64,000 nt of DNA from Spongiibacteraceae bacterium UBA5047 (GCA_002415025.1 DIBR01000011.1:93702-157701), one strand, 5' to 3'. Shown: positions 1 to 7,406, counted from the first letter of the stretch. Numbers and translations are program-made. The notes: generated by a model not told the origin, from the sequence alone.

Positions 1-1
1 T

Positions 2-76
2 ACTGCAATTGATGCCGGGTTTGAACGGGAGGCTGTCGATTTTGGCCCCAAGCGCCCGATTTTATTGTCATTTTAG
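2..76 (+). CDS. Possible C-terminal end of a protein cut by the window edge
   Basis: Frame 2 is open from the window edge and ends with TAG at 74-76, giving 24 codons that finish in an aliphatic stretch (ILLSF). An ORF end this short can occur by chance. I list it because it is followed by non-coding sequence and would belong to the same mobile element. The family cannot be recognised. Confidence 0.3.
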   Translation, partial: TAIDAGFEREAVDFGPKRPILLSF

Positions 77-317
77 CCACGCACGCTTGGATTGTAACCC
101 GCCTTTTAAGACTTAAGTAGGGGGCGCCTAAATGATTATTTTTTAACCATAACTGCTGCATATCGTCGACATCCACTATTGATCAATGCTGCTGTATCTC
201 TCGCACTTAGAAGGCTCTGCCGGAGGACTCCTTCTGCGGGTCTCTCGCCACCGATTACCTGCTGCCAATCCCCCCGACTTTCTGCCCCTTCCTGGAAGCA
301 CTATACTGCCGACTAAA
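77..317. other. Intergenic region, no gene seen
   Basis: I see no convincing ORF. The ORF on the minus strand covering 176-415 runs through the promoter of the next gene and has no family resemblance. A weak inverted repeat (AGAAGG at 209-214, CCTTCT at 230-235) could be a small hairpin. Nothing else is identifiable. Confidence 0.5.
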
Positions 318-346
318 TTGACATGTACATAATGGCTACATATACA
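318..346 (+). promoter_or_regulatory. Sigma-70 promoter of the WYL regulator
   Basis: TTGACA at 318-323 and TATACA at 341-346 are separated by 17 bp, which is close to the ideal sigma-70 arrangement. It reads toward the regulator gene starting at 378, giving a leader of about 25 nt. Confidence 0.8.
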
Positions 347-350
347 TGTC
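320..350. promoter_or_regulatory. Inverted-repeat operator overlapping the WYL-gene promoter
   Basis: GACATGTA (320-327) and TACATGTC (343-350) form a perfect 8-bp inverted repeat with a 15-bp spacer. The arms cover the end of the -35 hexamer and all of the -10 hexamer, so a bound dimer would block RNA polymerase. A further TACATGT half-site occurs just after the gene, near 1273. Autoregulation is the natural reading, because BrxR/CapW-type WYL proteins are known to repress from inverted repeats in their own promoters. Binding itself is inferred. Confidence 0.65.
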
Positions 351-377
351 GCCTTTTCAAGCAGACGGGACTGAGCT

Positions 378-1247
378 ATGAGCAAAAGAACGGACTGGGC
401 AATTCGCTGGGACACATTGCTTCGCTATCGCTTGATCGAAACCGTGGCCTTGTGGGAAGGCCGTCTCACGACGAATCATCTCCAGGATGCCTTTGGCATA
501 GGACGGCAGCAGGCCTCCAAGGACATTAATAAATATGCCTCAGAGTTCGCACCAAACAACCTGACCTATGATGCTGCTCAGAAAGGATACTGTGCCACCA
601 AGGCCTTCGAGCCGGTCTTTACCCAGGGGGTAGCAGACGAGTATCTACAAATGGTTAGCGCCAACGCAGAATTTGGGGCAGTGTTTTCAGTTGATAGCCC
701 CGTTCGTAAATTTACAGAAGTGATCTCGCCCCTGAATCGCGACCTGCGTCCAAATGTACTGCGGCCTATTCTTCGTGCTGCACGTGAAGGAAAGCGAGTA
801 GAAATCTGTTACGCATCACTAAGCACTCCGGTGCCGGAATACAGGGTAATTCAGCCGCATTCTGTGGTCTTTACTGGCATTCGCTGGCATGTTCGCGCCT
901 ATTGCGAGCATCGCCAGGGTTACCGGGATTTCGTGCTGAGCCGGATATCTGATGAGCCTGAAATCACCCTCAAAGGCGAAAACGGGGCGGAGGGGGATGT
1001 AGACTGGCAGCAACGGGTAGAGCTACTGATTGGCCCAGATCCCAGATTAAGCCCCGCTCAGCAAGCCATTATTCGTCAGGACTTCGGCATGGTTCGGAAC
1101 CGTTTGGCTATCGCCACCCGGGGCGCGCTCGTGCAGTACGTTCTCCAGCAGCTCCAGCTTGTGGAGGAAAACCCAACAACCTCACCGGAAGCCCAACAGA
1201 TTACCCTGCTTAATCGCGACAAGCTCAAACGGTGGATCTGGCTTTAA
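378..1247 (+). CDS. WYL-domain transcriptional regulator, BrxR/CapW-like
   Basis: This 289-aa protein is a probable ligand-responsive DNA-binding repressor. An N-terminal winged helix-turn-helix occupies about residues 10-75, a WYL domain about 128-195 (the RWHVRAYC and RDFVLSRI blocks at 169-190 are characteristic), and a WCX-like C-terminal domain about 210-289. The length and domain order match the BrxR/CapW family, whose known members control BREX, CBASS and other phage-defence operons by autorepression. The gene has its own consensus promoter with an embedded palindrome. No recognised defence genes are next to it, so any partner is either the unknown gene at 1607 or lies left of the window. 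The start at 378 fits the promoter; the ribosome site (GGGACTG) is weak. Confidence 0.85.
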   Translation: MSKRTDWAIRWDTLLRYRLIETVALWEGRLTTNHLQDAFGIGRQQASKDINKYASEFAPNNLTYDAAQKGYCATKAFEPVFTQGVADEYLQMVSANAEFGAVFSVDSPVRKFTEVISPLNRDLRPNVLRPILRAAREGKRVEICYASLSTPVPEYRVIQPHSVVFTGIRWHVRAYCEHRQGYRDFVLSRISDEPEITLKGENGAEGDVDWQQRVELLIGPDPRLSPAQQAIIRQDFGMVRNRLAIATRGALVQYVLQQLQLVEENPTTSPEAQQITLLNRDKLKRWIWL

Positions 1248-1606
1248 TTCACTCGTGGTAATGCGCGAAAAAGCTACATGTGAATCTGGCCAGTATGGTG
1301 TTTCTTACCGACTCAAGGGACGATAAGCCTCATACCGTAAAAGAATAGAGGGCTGTATATGTGGGGGCTTTTAATTTTGTTAGTTTGTTATGTGATCACA
1401 GAGCTGTGCAAACAGCCATGAGTGACAATATCCGCAATTAATTGTTCGGGCGATCTTCAGCAAGACTCACGCTTTGCCAGGGTTCACGACCGCACATCGG
1501 TTTTGCGACGTTTCTTTTCGCATGACGCCTACTCTCGGAAAACACAGATTTTCAGAATGATTTCAGCATCTCTGCGCATGAGACAGAAAAATACCAAGGA
1601 ATATTT
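1248..1606. other. Intergenic region after the WYL gene
   Basis: There are 359 bases without a supported gene. An open frame from 1422 to 1610 (62 codons) has no ribosome site and no recognisable sequence. A TACATGT half-site resembling the upstream operator lies near 1273-1279. The region is AT-rich around 1365-1400 and may contain the promoter of the gene at 1607, but I cannot pick out clear hexamers. Confidence 0.5.
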
Positions 1607-2338
1607 ATGAAGCATATTCTTGATCAAGGTCTATATTTTGGTCTGCCCGATACTGAAATGTATGAAGATGGGCGACTAACGGATCAGAAAATACAAAAAC
1701 GCCTGGGACTCAACGAACAAGAGCTTGCGCGAATGCACGAAGTCGTCGAACACGAATATGAGGAAAATATACTTATTCCAGAGTTTTCTGGGAAAGACCC
1801 AAAAATCAATCGCTTCTTGGAATGTGTCTGCGATCCTGATATTCGGTGGCCAACGTTTTATGAGTTTATTGCCCACTCGGGGAATAGTCATGCCGTTGAT
1901 TTAGGGTTCTTTTGTTGGGATATGGCGGTGCTTGAAGCCTATATGCCGAGTATACGACAGCACCTATTCGAGGCTTTCGATAGCAAAGGTGATAGAACTC
2001 TTAAAATGGAATGGGATCAGACGCCCAAGACATCTTTAGATGTCGACATTATGCTGGCGGTCGAGACTTCGCATTCACTATTGCAACGATTAGTCACTAA
2101 GTATCTGACAGATTTGGAGCATTGGGTCGATTTTTCGCAGGAACATCAGGAGCTACTAGCATGTGTTGCCAACACCCTGACCATGGCCCTTGGCATTGAT
2201 ATTCTTCGCGAGGCCATGAAGAAAGTTTCTGACATACAATCCAATCACACAACTGCTCTAGGCTTTCGGGAGGCTGGATGGTTGCAATTATCCGCTGGGA
2301 GTATTGCTGACTTAGAGCAATCAATAGCGCTGCACTAA
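1607..2338 (+). CDS. Uncharacterised 243-aa protein of the mobile element
   Basis: I do not recognise this family. The protein is acidic to neutral and soluble-looking, probably mostly helical, without a signal peptide, membrane segment or obvious catalytic motif. A good Shine-Dalgarno (AAGGA, 6 nt before ATG at 1607) supports translation. It is the first gene downstream of the WYL regulator on the same strand, with a 359-bp gap. It is more AT-rich than the core genes of this window. By position it is a candidate cargo or effector under the regulator, but nothing in the sequence shows a function. Confidence 0.6.
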   Translation: MKHILDQGLYFGLPDTEMYEDGRLTDQKIQKRLGLNEQELARMHEVVEHEYEENILIPEFSGKDPKINRFLECVCDPDIRWPTFYEFIAHSGNSHAVDLGFFCWDMAVLEAYMPSIRQHLFEAFDSKGDRTLKMEWDQTPKTSLDVDIMLAVETSHSLLQRLVTKYLTDLEHWVDFSQEHQELLACVANTLTMALGIDILREAMKKVSDIQSNHTTALGFREAGWLQLSAGSIADLEQSIALH

Positions 2339-2373
2339 CGGGTAACTGCCAGATCGAGTCTGAATTACTACAC

Positions 2374-3132
2374 CTACAGAGAGCGAAATTTCTCTACACG
2401 CTCATCAATAGCCCGCTCTAATGCACAACACTCCAAGACAGCTGCCGGGAACTTATTACGGTCAGCCTTGGCCGCCTCCCAATTTTTATGTGCCTGAACC
2501 CGCAGATCATCAATTCCCTGTTCGCGAAGAGCTTTGCGAAGATTAGCCGCATTGCGGCGCATTCGGTGAATTTCGAGATCTTCGCGCTCTTTAAGTGTCA
2601 TCGACTGTTCGATTGCCCGCACTTCTGCCTTCATGGCAAGCACCTGATCTTCTAGCCGCGCAATTTTTCTTAAATCGTCCTTCGGCTTGCGTCCCAAATG
2701 GCTACCGGGAGCTGGCTTTCTCTCTATCCGTCGTTTAGTTTCCTCACCCGAACGAATACGTTCTATTCTCGCGAGCTTTAAACGCATTTTGTATTCAAGT
2801 TTAACAACATAGCTCGCGCTTGGCCGACCCACATTGCTTTCCAGGGCCGGATCTCCTGTTTCACGGATTTTGGCCTCAACACTCTTAATCGTTTCACCTT
2901 TTTGAAGCGCAAGCTGCTTAATTTCAGACTTGAGTTCGCGATATTCGGCATTCGCTCTATCGAGCTGCGTTGCATACGAAACAGGAGGACGACCAGGGCG
3001 TGGCGGGGCAGACGGGCCTGATGGGTCAGATTGGTATAGAGCTTCAAGCTCCTGAATTTTGACCTTTAGCCGCTTACCTTTCCGCAGCGCTTTTTCCAAA
3101 GGATCGAGTTTTGGACGACCGGTTCTAGCCAC
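2374..3132 (-). CDS. Coiled-coil protein with four GRP (AT-hook-like) units
   Basis: This 252-aa, strongly basic protein is predicted to be mostly coiled coil (about 55-95, 110-130, 150-205). Short Gly-Arg-Pro cores, as in AT-hooks, recur at residues 5-7, 47-49 and 102-104, with a variant GRKP at 147-150. Two are followed by a similar S-Y-x3-L segment (52-57, 107-112), which suggests internal duplication. The likely role is non-specific or AT-rich DNA binding, perhaps in element replication, partition or silencing; this is inference. The start is GTG at 3130-3132, because the upstream palindrome and promoter leave no room for a longer frame. It lies downstream of the replication helicase on the same strand but has its own promoter. 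Confidence 0.65.
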   Translation of the reverse strand: MARTGRPKLDPLEKALRKGKRLKVKIQELEALYQSDPSGPSAPPRPGRPPVSYATQLDRANAEYRELKSEIKQLALQKGETIKSVEAKIRETGDPALESNVGRPSASYVVKLEYKMRLKLARIERIRSGEETKRRIERKPAPGSHLGRKPKDDLRKIARLEDQVLAMKAEVRAIEQSMTLKEREDLEIHRMRRNAANLRKALREQGIDDLRVQAHKNWEAAKADRNKFPAAVLECCALERAIDERVEKFRSL

Positions 3133-3173
3133 CTATAAGTACCGCCTACTTTAATTTACGGTATATTATAGGT
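3131..3173 (-). promoter_or_regulatory. Long inverted repeat between promoter and GTG start of the GRP-repeat gene
   Basis: ACCTATAA (3131-3138) pairs with TTATAGGT (3166-3173), and inside them TACCG (3140-3144) pairs with CGGTA (3159-3163). The right arm covers the -10 element and the left arm reaches the GTG start codon. This can be an operator for autoregulation or, in the RNA, a stem that hides the start. Confidence 0.6.
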
Positions 3174-3193
3174 GTCACATCCACATCCGTCCA
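3165..3193 (-). promoter_or_regulatory. Promoter of the GRP-repeat gene
   Basis: On the minus strand a perfect TATAAT (3170-3165) lies 17 bp from TGGACG (3193-3188; 4 of 6 matches to TTGACA). The leader to the GTG start would be about 25 nt. Confidence 0.6.
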
Positions 3194-3283
3194 CATATTC
3201 CCGAGCAGCCTCCACCAATCGCTTCTACGACCAGGACTCCCCACCGAACAATCGTGCCAGCGCGTGTTATCCGCTGCCGGCTG

Positions 3284-5377
3284 CTAGCGGACGGGCTCGC
3301 GCCTCAGCTCAAGTCTGGTGAGTGCTCCAGGTTGACCAGTGTGACGAAATACATATCTGTCAACAATCTCACAACCTGTCACAGAAACAGCTCCTCCACG
3401 GGCCCTGGTTTTGTAGCCGAGTGCACGCATGATTTCTGCCGACTTTCGGAGAGCCACAGCCCCGGACATAGCTCCTTTTTTGTTCAGATGACAGATTCCC
3501 AATTTATTCCAAGTCGCCCGCTTTCTTAGATACGACAACGCGGAAATAGCCTGATCCTCGGTATATTGAAAACCTAGCATAGCCACAAAATTTGTCAGCA
3601 ACTTCTTCGTTATTTCATAGTGCGCCTTGTCGCTATCATGATCAGCGGTATCATGGCTGTCCGCGGCGAAACACTCGGAATCCGACATCAACATGATCTT
3701 GTGTAGCTCCACGGCACGCCTTCCATTTTTCATATAAAACTCAACTGCTTCACGACTAAGAGCGCCACTCTCGCCGTCGCGACCACATAGCTCTGCGATA
3801 TACCTCGCATCTCTCTCGGCCTCCATGGACGGAGTCAGGTCGCCCCTGCGTGCCCGGCTACGCGCTTCAAAAATTGATATTTCTGGGGCATCAATACAAG
3901 ATTGAATGTATTTTTCCTTACATGCTCTCGCAGCCGCGGAAAAATCGCCAAATCCAAGCGCCGAGGCTTCCGAGTTTTCTTCAGTTAAAATCAGATTAAA
4001 ACCAAGATGCTCAAGAGTAATCGGAAGCGATGTCTTGATAGATTCCCGGAGATAACGATTCATTTCCCTGATAGCGTTAATCCCGTCATGATCACATTCG
4101 AAATCTGAGCCGCGCTCCAGCCATCCAATATATGGCGGGGCCTCGACAGACGCCTCAAAGTGCAATATTGCTCGAAGACGGCGCATCAGCTGAATACCTG
4201 ACATCGGCGTCAAAGCGCCAGTAAAAATCGGGAAACATCTATCGAAATGGTCGACTTCGATAGATACTGAAGATCCCATGACAGGGGTATAAATTAAACA
4301 ATAGACCCCGCCAAGCGACGAGTTTGGCGACTCAAGAATTTGTTTGTTTTTTGGGAGATCCTTATTTTGAGCATGCATAAGAGTAACACCCTCAAAGTCA
4401 GACAACATTTCCGCCAATTGCATTGCTTTAGCTTTATTGTCCAAGGGAATGCAAATCTTTTCGCCTGCCGAAATTGCCGCCTTGATTCTTGTAACTTGCT
4501 CACCAAAACTCATAAGCTCGACTGTAATATCGCTGTAGTCAGACTCAACTTCAATAAGTATTGGGCGGATACCGCAATCCAGAAAAAAATCAACGTCGCT
4601 ATCGTTAATGTCGGCGTCAAGCCAGAACGATGTCCGCACTGATTTTAGCAACTTTTGTGTTTGACACCAGATTCTACGCCGGTCTCCCGCTAGGTCTTTG
4701 GACTCTGCGATGGTGTCAATAACCTTGTGTCCCTCTTCAACAATCAGCGTATCGCAGCCCTGCACAGCAGACTGTACATATTTTTTGGTTGACGAGTTGA
4801 TAGTCGTAACGACACCTGGATTTTGCTCATCGCCCGGCTGCATATCGCGGTAGTAAGCAATGCTCTTGCCTGTCGCATATTCAGCGCGAGCATGAAATCC
4901 CATGCAAATCGAAACGATTGGTGCAACAAGGGCAGCTCGTCGACCGGAATGGATAGCATCCGTAAATGCCGGAGCGGCAATAAGCGTACTTTTTCTGGCC
5001 CCCGTTGGCGCTTTCACCAGATAATGTCCACCGCGGGCGGTTAATTTTTCGAGGTCAATTTCATCCAGGCTGCTTACTGAAATTCTCTCTATATTTCGCT
5101 GAACGCCGCAACTTTTCACGACGTGATTTTTATGTTTTTGTTTTAGCCACTCTGGCTGATCTGCGTAAAAATCGCTTGTATCTGTCCGAGCAAATCGGCC
5201 TGATCTATACACATAAATACCCAGTTTTCGAGCAATACCAGGATCTTCGATAGCAACTTCAGAGTTAGGAAAGCTTGCGTAGAGTTCAGCTGTGTCGCTT
5301 ATTCTTTCGCTTTCAACCACAACCAAGCTGTAATTTTCGGGGATTTCAATATGCCGATTAGATACAACGTACCTCAT
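3284..5377 (-). CDS. Origin-binding/CyRepA1-like SF2 replication helicase
   Basis: This 697-aa protein has the layout of the herpes origin-binding-protein/plasmid replication helicase superfamily. A short N-terminal region is followed by Walker A (123-131), Walker B VEEGH (213-217), motif III-like LDADIND (253-259), motif V YTPVMGSS (363-370) and the arginine-rich motif VI around QLMRRLRA (396-403). The C-terminal 290 residues are unassigned. It probably unwinds DNA to start replication of the element. Walker A reads GARKS: the glycine before the lysine is arginine, and the Walker B Asp is Glu, so ATPase efficiency is an open question. The ATG start has a strong AGGAG site 7 nt upstream, and a promoter lies at 5432-5461. 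Confidence 0.75.
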   Translation of the reverse strand: MRYVVSNRHIEIPENYSLVVVESERISDTAELYASFPNSEVAIEDPGIARKLGIYVYRSGRFARTDTSDFYADQPEWLKQKHKNHVVKSCGVQRNIERISVSSLDEIDLEKLTARGGHYLVKAPTGARKSTLIAAPAFTDAIHSGRRAALVAPIVSICMGFHARAEYATGKSIAYYRDMQPGDEQNPGVVTTINSSTKKYVQSAVQGCDTLIVEEGHKVIDTIAESKDLAGDRRRIWCQTQKLLKSVRTSFWLDADINDSDVDFFLDCGIRPILIEVESDYSDITVELMSFGEQVTRIKAAISAGEKICIPLDNKAKAMQLAEMLSDFEGVTLMHAQNKDLPKNKQILESPNSSLGGVYCLIYTPVMGSSVSIEVDHFDRCFPIFTGALTPMSGIQLMRRLRAILHFEASVEAPPYIGWLERGSDFECDHDGINAIREMNRYLRESIKTSLPITLEHLGFNLILTEENSEASALGFGDFSAAARACKEKYIQSCIDAPEISIFEARSRARRGDLTPSMEAERDARYIAELCGRDGESGALSREAVEFYMKNGRRAVELHKIMLMSDSECFAADSHDTADHDSDKAHYEITKKLLTNFVAMLGFQYTEDQAISALSYLRKRATWNKLGICHLNKKGAMSGAVALRKSAEIMRALGYKTRARGGAVSVTGCEIVDRYVFRHTGQPGALTRLELRREPVR

Positions 5378-5431
5378 TTTTAGCTCCTCAATTTGTCACT
5401 ATCCGGGTGCCTAATCCCGAACCACTAAATT

Positions 5432-5461
5432 ATTATTTCACATATTATCTTGGCTGGTCAA
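5432..5461 (-). promoter_or_regulatory. Promoter of the replication helicase gene
   Basis: On the minus strand TTGACC (5461-5456) and AATAAT (5437-5432) are spaced by 18 bp, each 5 of 6 matches. The leader would be about 48 nt and includes a CGGG/CCCG hairpin before the AGGAG site. Confidence 0.55.
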
Positions 5462-5489
5462 TATTAATATATCATTTATTTATATTTTG
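5461..5489. other. AT-rich block between divergent promoters; possible unwinding region
   Basis: About 29 bp consist almost only of A and T. They lie between the leftward helicase promoter and a rightward promoter. AT-rich blocks next to replication genes often serve as DNA-unwinding elements, but I see no clear iterons, so origin function is a guess. Confidence 0.3.
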
Positions 5490-5491
5490 GT

Positions 5492-5520
5492 TTGACAAAC
5501 GTCCGCCTGAACACTATTAT
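5492..5520 (+). promoter_or_regulatory. Consensus-like promoter firing rightward
   Basis: TTGACA (5492-5497) and TATTAT (5515-5520) are separated by exactly 17 bp. No ORF follows for 300 bp, but an intrinsic terminator lies about 50-65 nt after the expected start site. Confidence 0.75.
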
Positions 5521-5526
5521 TATTAG

Positions 5527-5591
5527 TGCTGATACGGCTTCCTCAAGCTTTTCACAGCCCACACCGCCCGGCCCGCCAGCCGGGTTTTTTT
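5527..5591 (+). ncRNA. Candidate ~65-nt small RNA of the mobile element
   Basis: The expected +1 about 7 nt after the -10 hexamer, together with the terminator ending in T7 at 5585-5591, defines a compact transcript with no start codon and reading frame of note. The 3' end is a GC-rich hairpin with a U-tract, typical of bacterial sRNAs. It runs divergently from the helicase gene, so it is not antisense to that leader as I map it. It could instead be a terminated leader of the phosphoesterase gene at 5832. The 5' end is estimated. Confidence 0.5.
5567..5591 (+). terminator. Intrinsic terminator
   Basis: Stem CCCGGC (5567-5572) pairs with GCCGGG (5579-5584) around a 6-nt loop, followed by seven T at 5585-5591. 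Confidence 0.85.
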
Positions 5592-5831
5592 ATCATATAT
5601 ATAATATGACACCTCCAAATTATAGCCGTATACAAATCATGCTCTTGCCATACCTGAGATTTTCGGTATAGAACGCCCAAACCCGCCTCACTACTGGCTA
5701 TCAGAGACACTGCAAGTGGTCACTCTCGCTTATATATAAATACAACCCAGAAAATCCAAAGCACCGAGCAGCCTACCTGGCTTATTTCTGGCGTCAGCCA
5801 GGGCTATTTAAAAGACAGAGAACAGCACTTA
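5592..5831. other. Non-coding leader region before the phosphoesterase
   Basis: No gene is seen. It holds an inverted repeat ATACC/GGTAT (5650-5654 and 5665-5669) and two competing hairpins. GCCAGG at 5797-5802 can pair either with CCTGGC at 5776-5781 or with the overlapping CTGGC at 5788-5792. That is an arrangement that could act in the leader of the next gene. Confidence 0.4.
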
Positions 5832-6623
5832 GTGAGAGATGCAGACAGGCGGTATCGCAAGTTTATGGAGCTCCCCGTTAACTCAGCAGGGCGCGACTTC
5901 TTTATTGGTGATATCCACGACCACAGAACCGTACTCCAGCAGGAACTAACCAGGATTAACTTCAATACGAAGTCAGATCGTCTGTTCTTGACTGGAGACT
6001 TCACCTGCAAGGGCCCTGATTTCGAAAAGCTATGGCACATCTGCAGAATGCCTTGGGCTTGGTCTGTGATGGGTAATCACGAATTCTGGCTGACCGAATG
6101 GCTAATGCTTGATAGTGACTCGTACAAAGAGCTCTATCTCGGATCAGGCGGAGCATGGGTGTGGGACATTCTCGACACTCCCAGTCGCACCTGTAGCCCC
6201 GGCTATCACCCACTTGACGGTTATGCCCGCCTGCAGCGCATCGCCTTGACCATCGCAAAAAGCTGCCCTGCCTGCATCGTCGTGAATACAAGATGTGGCC
6301 ACAAGATCGGAGTCACCCACGCCGCCGCGCCAGCAAATTTCTCTCCAGACGGCCTGAGGCATCTCCCAACACCAACAATTTTTCATGAGATTTGCGAGAG
6401 CTTTACTCAATATCAATCATTGAGAAGCGGAACGATTAGACGCCCAATTGCACTTGGCTTCGACACCCGCAACGGCATCTTGGGCGTAGATGCGGTAGTC
6501 CACGGGCACATCAACGTAACGGGCGTCGAAGTTTTCGGAAAACAACTGTTCATCGATACCCTTGAAACCACCGGCAGACCGACAATTTTGAGCGCGGAAG
6601 AAATCATCGAAATGACAAGCTAA
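5832..6623 (+). CDS. PPP-type metallophosphoesterase (phage lambda phosphatase-like)
   Basis: The 263-aa product carries the di-metal phosphoesterase signatures in order: GDIHDH (26-31), GDFTCKG (55-61), GNHE (81-84), a metal His in VTHAA (161-165) and HGH (224-226). This matches bacterial/phage serine-threonine protein phosphatases and bis-tetraphosphatases. The substrate cannot be told from sequence. The GTG at 5832 and an ATG at 5865 are both possible starts; neither has a strong ribosome site, and the motifs lie after both. It stands alone between the small-RNA terminator and the integrase module. Phage genomes often carry such phosphatases. Confidence 0.8.
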   Translation: MRDADRRYRKFMELPVNSAGRDFFIGDIHDHRTVLQQELTRINFNTKSDRLFLTGDFTCKGPDFEKLWHICRMPWAWSVMGNHEFWLTEWLMLDSDSYKELYLGSGGAWVWDILDTPSRTCSPGYHPLDGYARLQRIALTIAKSCPACIVVNTRCGHKIGVTHAAAPANFSPDGLRHLPTPTIFHEICESFTQYQSLRSGTIRRPIALGFDTRNGILGVDAVVHGHINVTGVEVFGKQLFIDTLETTGRPTILSAEEIIEMTS

Positions 6624-6637
6624 TGTCCTAGCTTGTC
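6614..6637. terminator. Perfect hairpin overlapping the phosphoesterase stop codon
   Basis: GACAAGCTA (6614-6622) and TAGCTTGTC (6629-6637) form a perfect 9-bp inverted repeat with a 6-nt loop. There is no T-run, so it may protect the mRNA 3' end or act with Rho rather than being a classical intrinsic terminator. Confidence 0.45.
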
Positions 6638-7018
6638 CCGTAATTAGGAGCGAATCAGATTTGCGCACCTAGCTTTGCCCGAAAGTTGCCAGGTTTCGCC
6701 TCGTTAGTCCCCGGCAGGCCCAGCGACCCTTCCCGAATATGCAAGCCAGCCGCACCTCTACCTGCCACAAAAGCTGCACTCTAATCTTGTAAATCTACGC
6801 ACAACACCACTTGCCCACAAAACTCGCCCGGAACGAGAAGCTCACACCAAAACACCCCCACAACTCTCCATAATTATGCCGTTTATTATCTTTCTGTCAG
6901 GTTTTTTTAGATTATTTTTGGCTGGGTTGAGTTGGTTATAGCCAGAGATAACGAGCCTTACAGGGATTTTGATTGTTTATGTAGTGAAAAAGGGGACATG
7001 TTAATATAGCGTTTATTA
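6638..7018. other. Intergenic region upstream of the integrase module
   Basis: I see no gene in this stretch. The left half is C-rich; the right half from about 6870 is AT-rich. A 10-bp direct repeat CGTTTATTAT occurs at 6880-6889 and again at 7010-7019, next to the integrase promoter. It could be a binding site for a regulator or excision factor. Confidence 0.4.
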
Positions 7019-7046
7019 TTGACAGCGGCCAACTGCTCGTTATAAT
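7019..7046 (+). promoter_or_regulatory. Perfect-hexamer promoter of the DUF4224-integrase operon
   Basis: TTGACA (7019-7024) and TATAAT (7041-7046) are both exact consensus, with a 16-bp spacer. Transcription would start near 7053 and read into the DUF4224 gene and integrase. One copy of the CGTTTATTAT repeat ends at the first base of the -35. Confidence 0.85.
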
Positions 7047-7115
7047 TGTTCTCATGGTGCGGGCCGGGGGGCTTTGCCGCTTAATTAAAATCGGGGGAAG
7101 CAGGGAAAATGGACA

Positions 7116-7406
7116 ATGACATACAGCTTCCAAAGCCAAATCCTGAGCGATCAGGATCTCTTCGCGCTTACACATAAGCAGCGACCAACAGCTCAGGCAC
7201 GTTCTCTAAACGCCTTAGGCATCGATCACAAATTCAGGCCTGACGGTACATTACTCGTTCTCAGCGACTGTGTGCGCCGTGCCCTTGGCCTGGACGCTTC
7301 CGCCAACGATGCGGGGCCAAAGAAAATCAATGGCAAGTCTCGCGTTAAGAAAGAAGGTTTGCTTTCGAGATCACCGCAGAGCGAGGTAGCAGCACATGGC
7401 GCGTAA
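7116..7406 (+). CDS. DUF4224-family small protein
   Basis: The 96-aa product has the DUF4224 pattern near its N-terminus: LSDQDLFALTHKQRPTAQ (residues 10-27), then a conserved ALGID and RPDG block ending about residue 50. The tail is basic. DUF4224 genes are commonly placed directly before phage/ICE integrases, and a small DNA-binding or excision-control role is often assumed but, to my knowledge, not proven. ATG at 7116 is preferred to the ATG at 7109, which is out of frame and stops after 22 codons. It overlaps the integrase start by 11 bp, so the two are translationally coupled. Confidence 0.75.
   Translation: MTYSFQSQILSDQDLFALTHKQRPTAQARSLNALGIDHKFRPDGTLLVLSDCVRRALGLDASANDAGPKKINGKSRVKKEGLLSRSPQSEVAAHGA

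Noticed and set aside
1422..1610. 62-codon ORF between the WYL gene and the 243-aa gene
   Set aside because: No ribosome site, no recognisable motif, and it ends on the start of the well-supported next gene.
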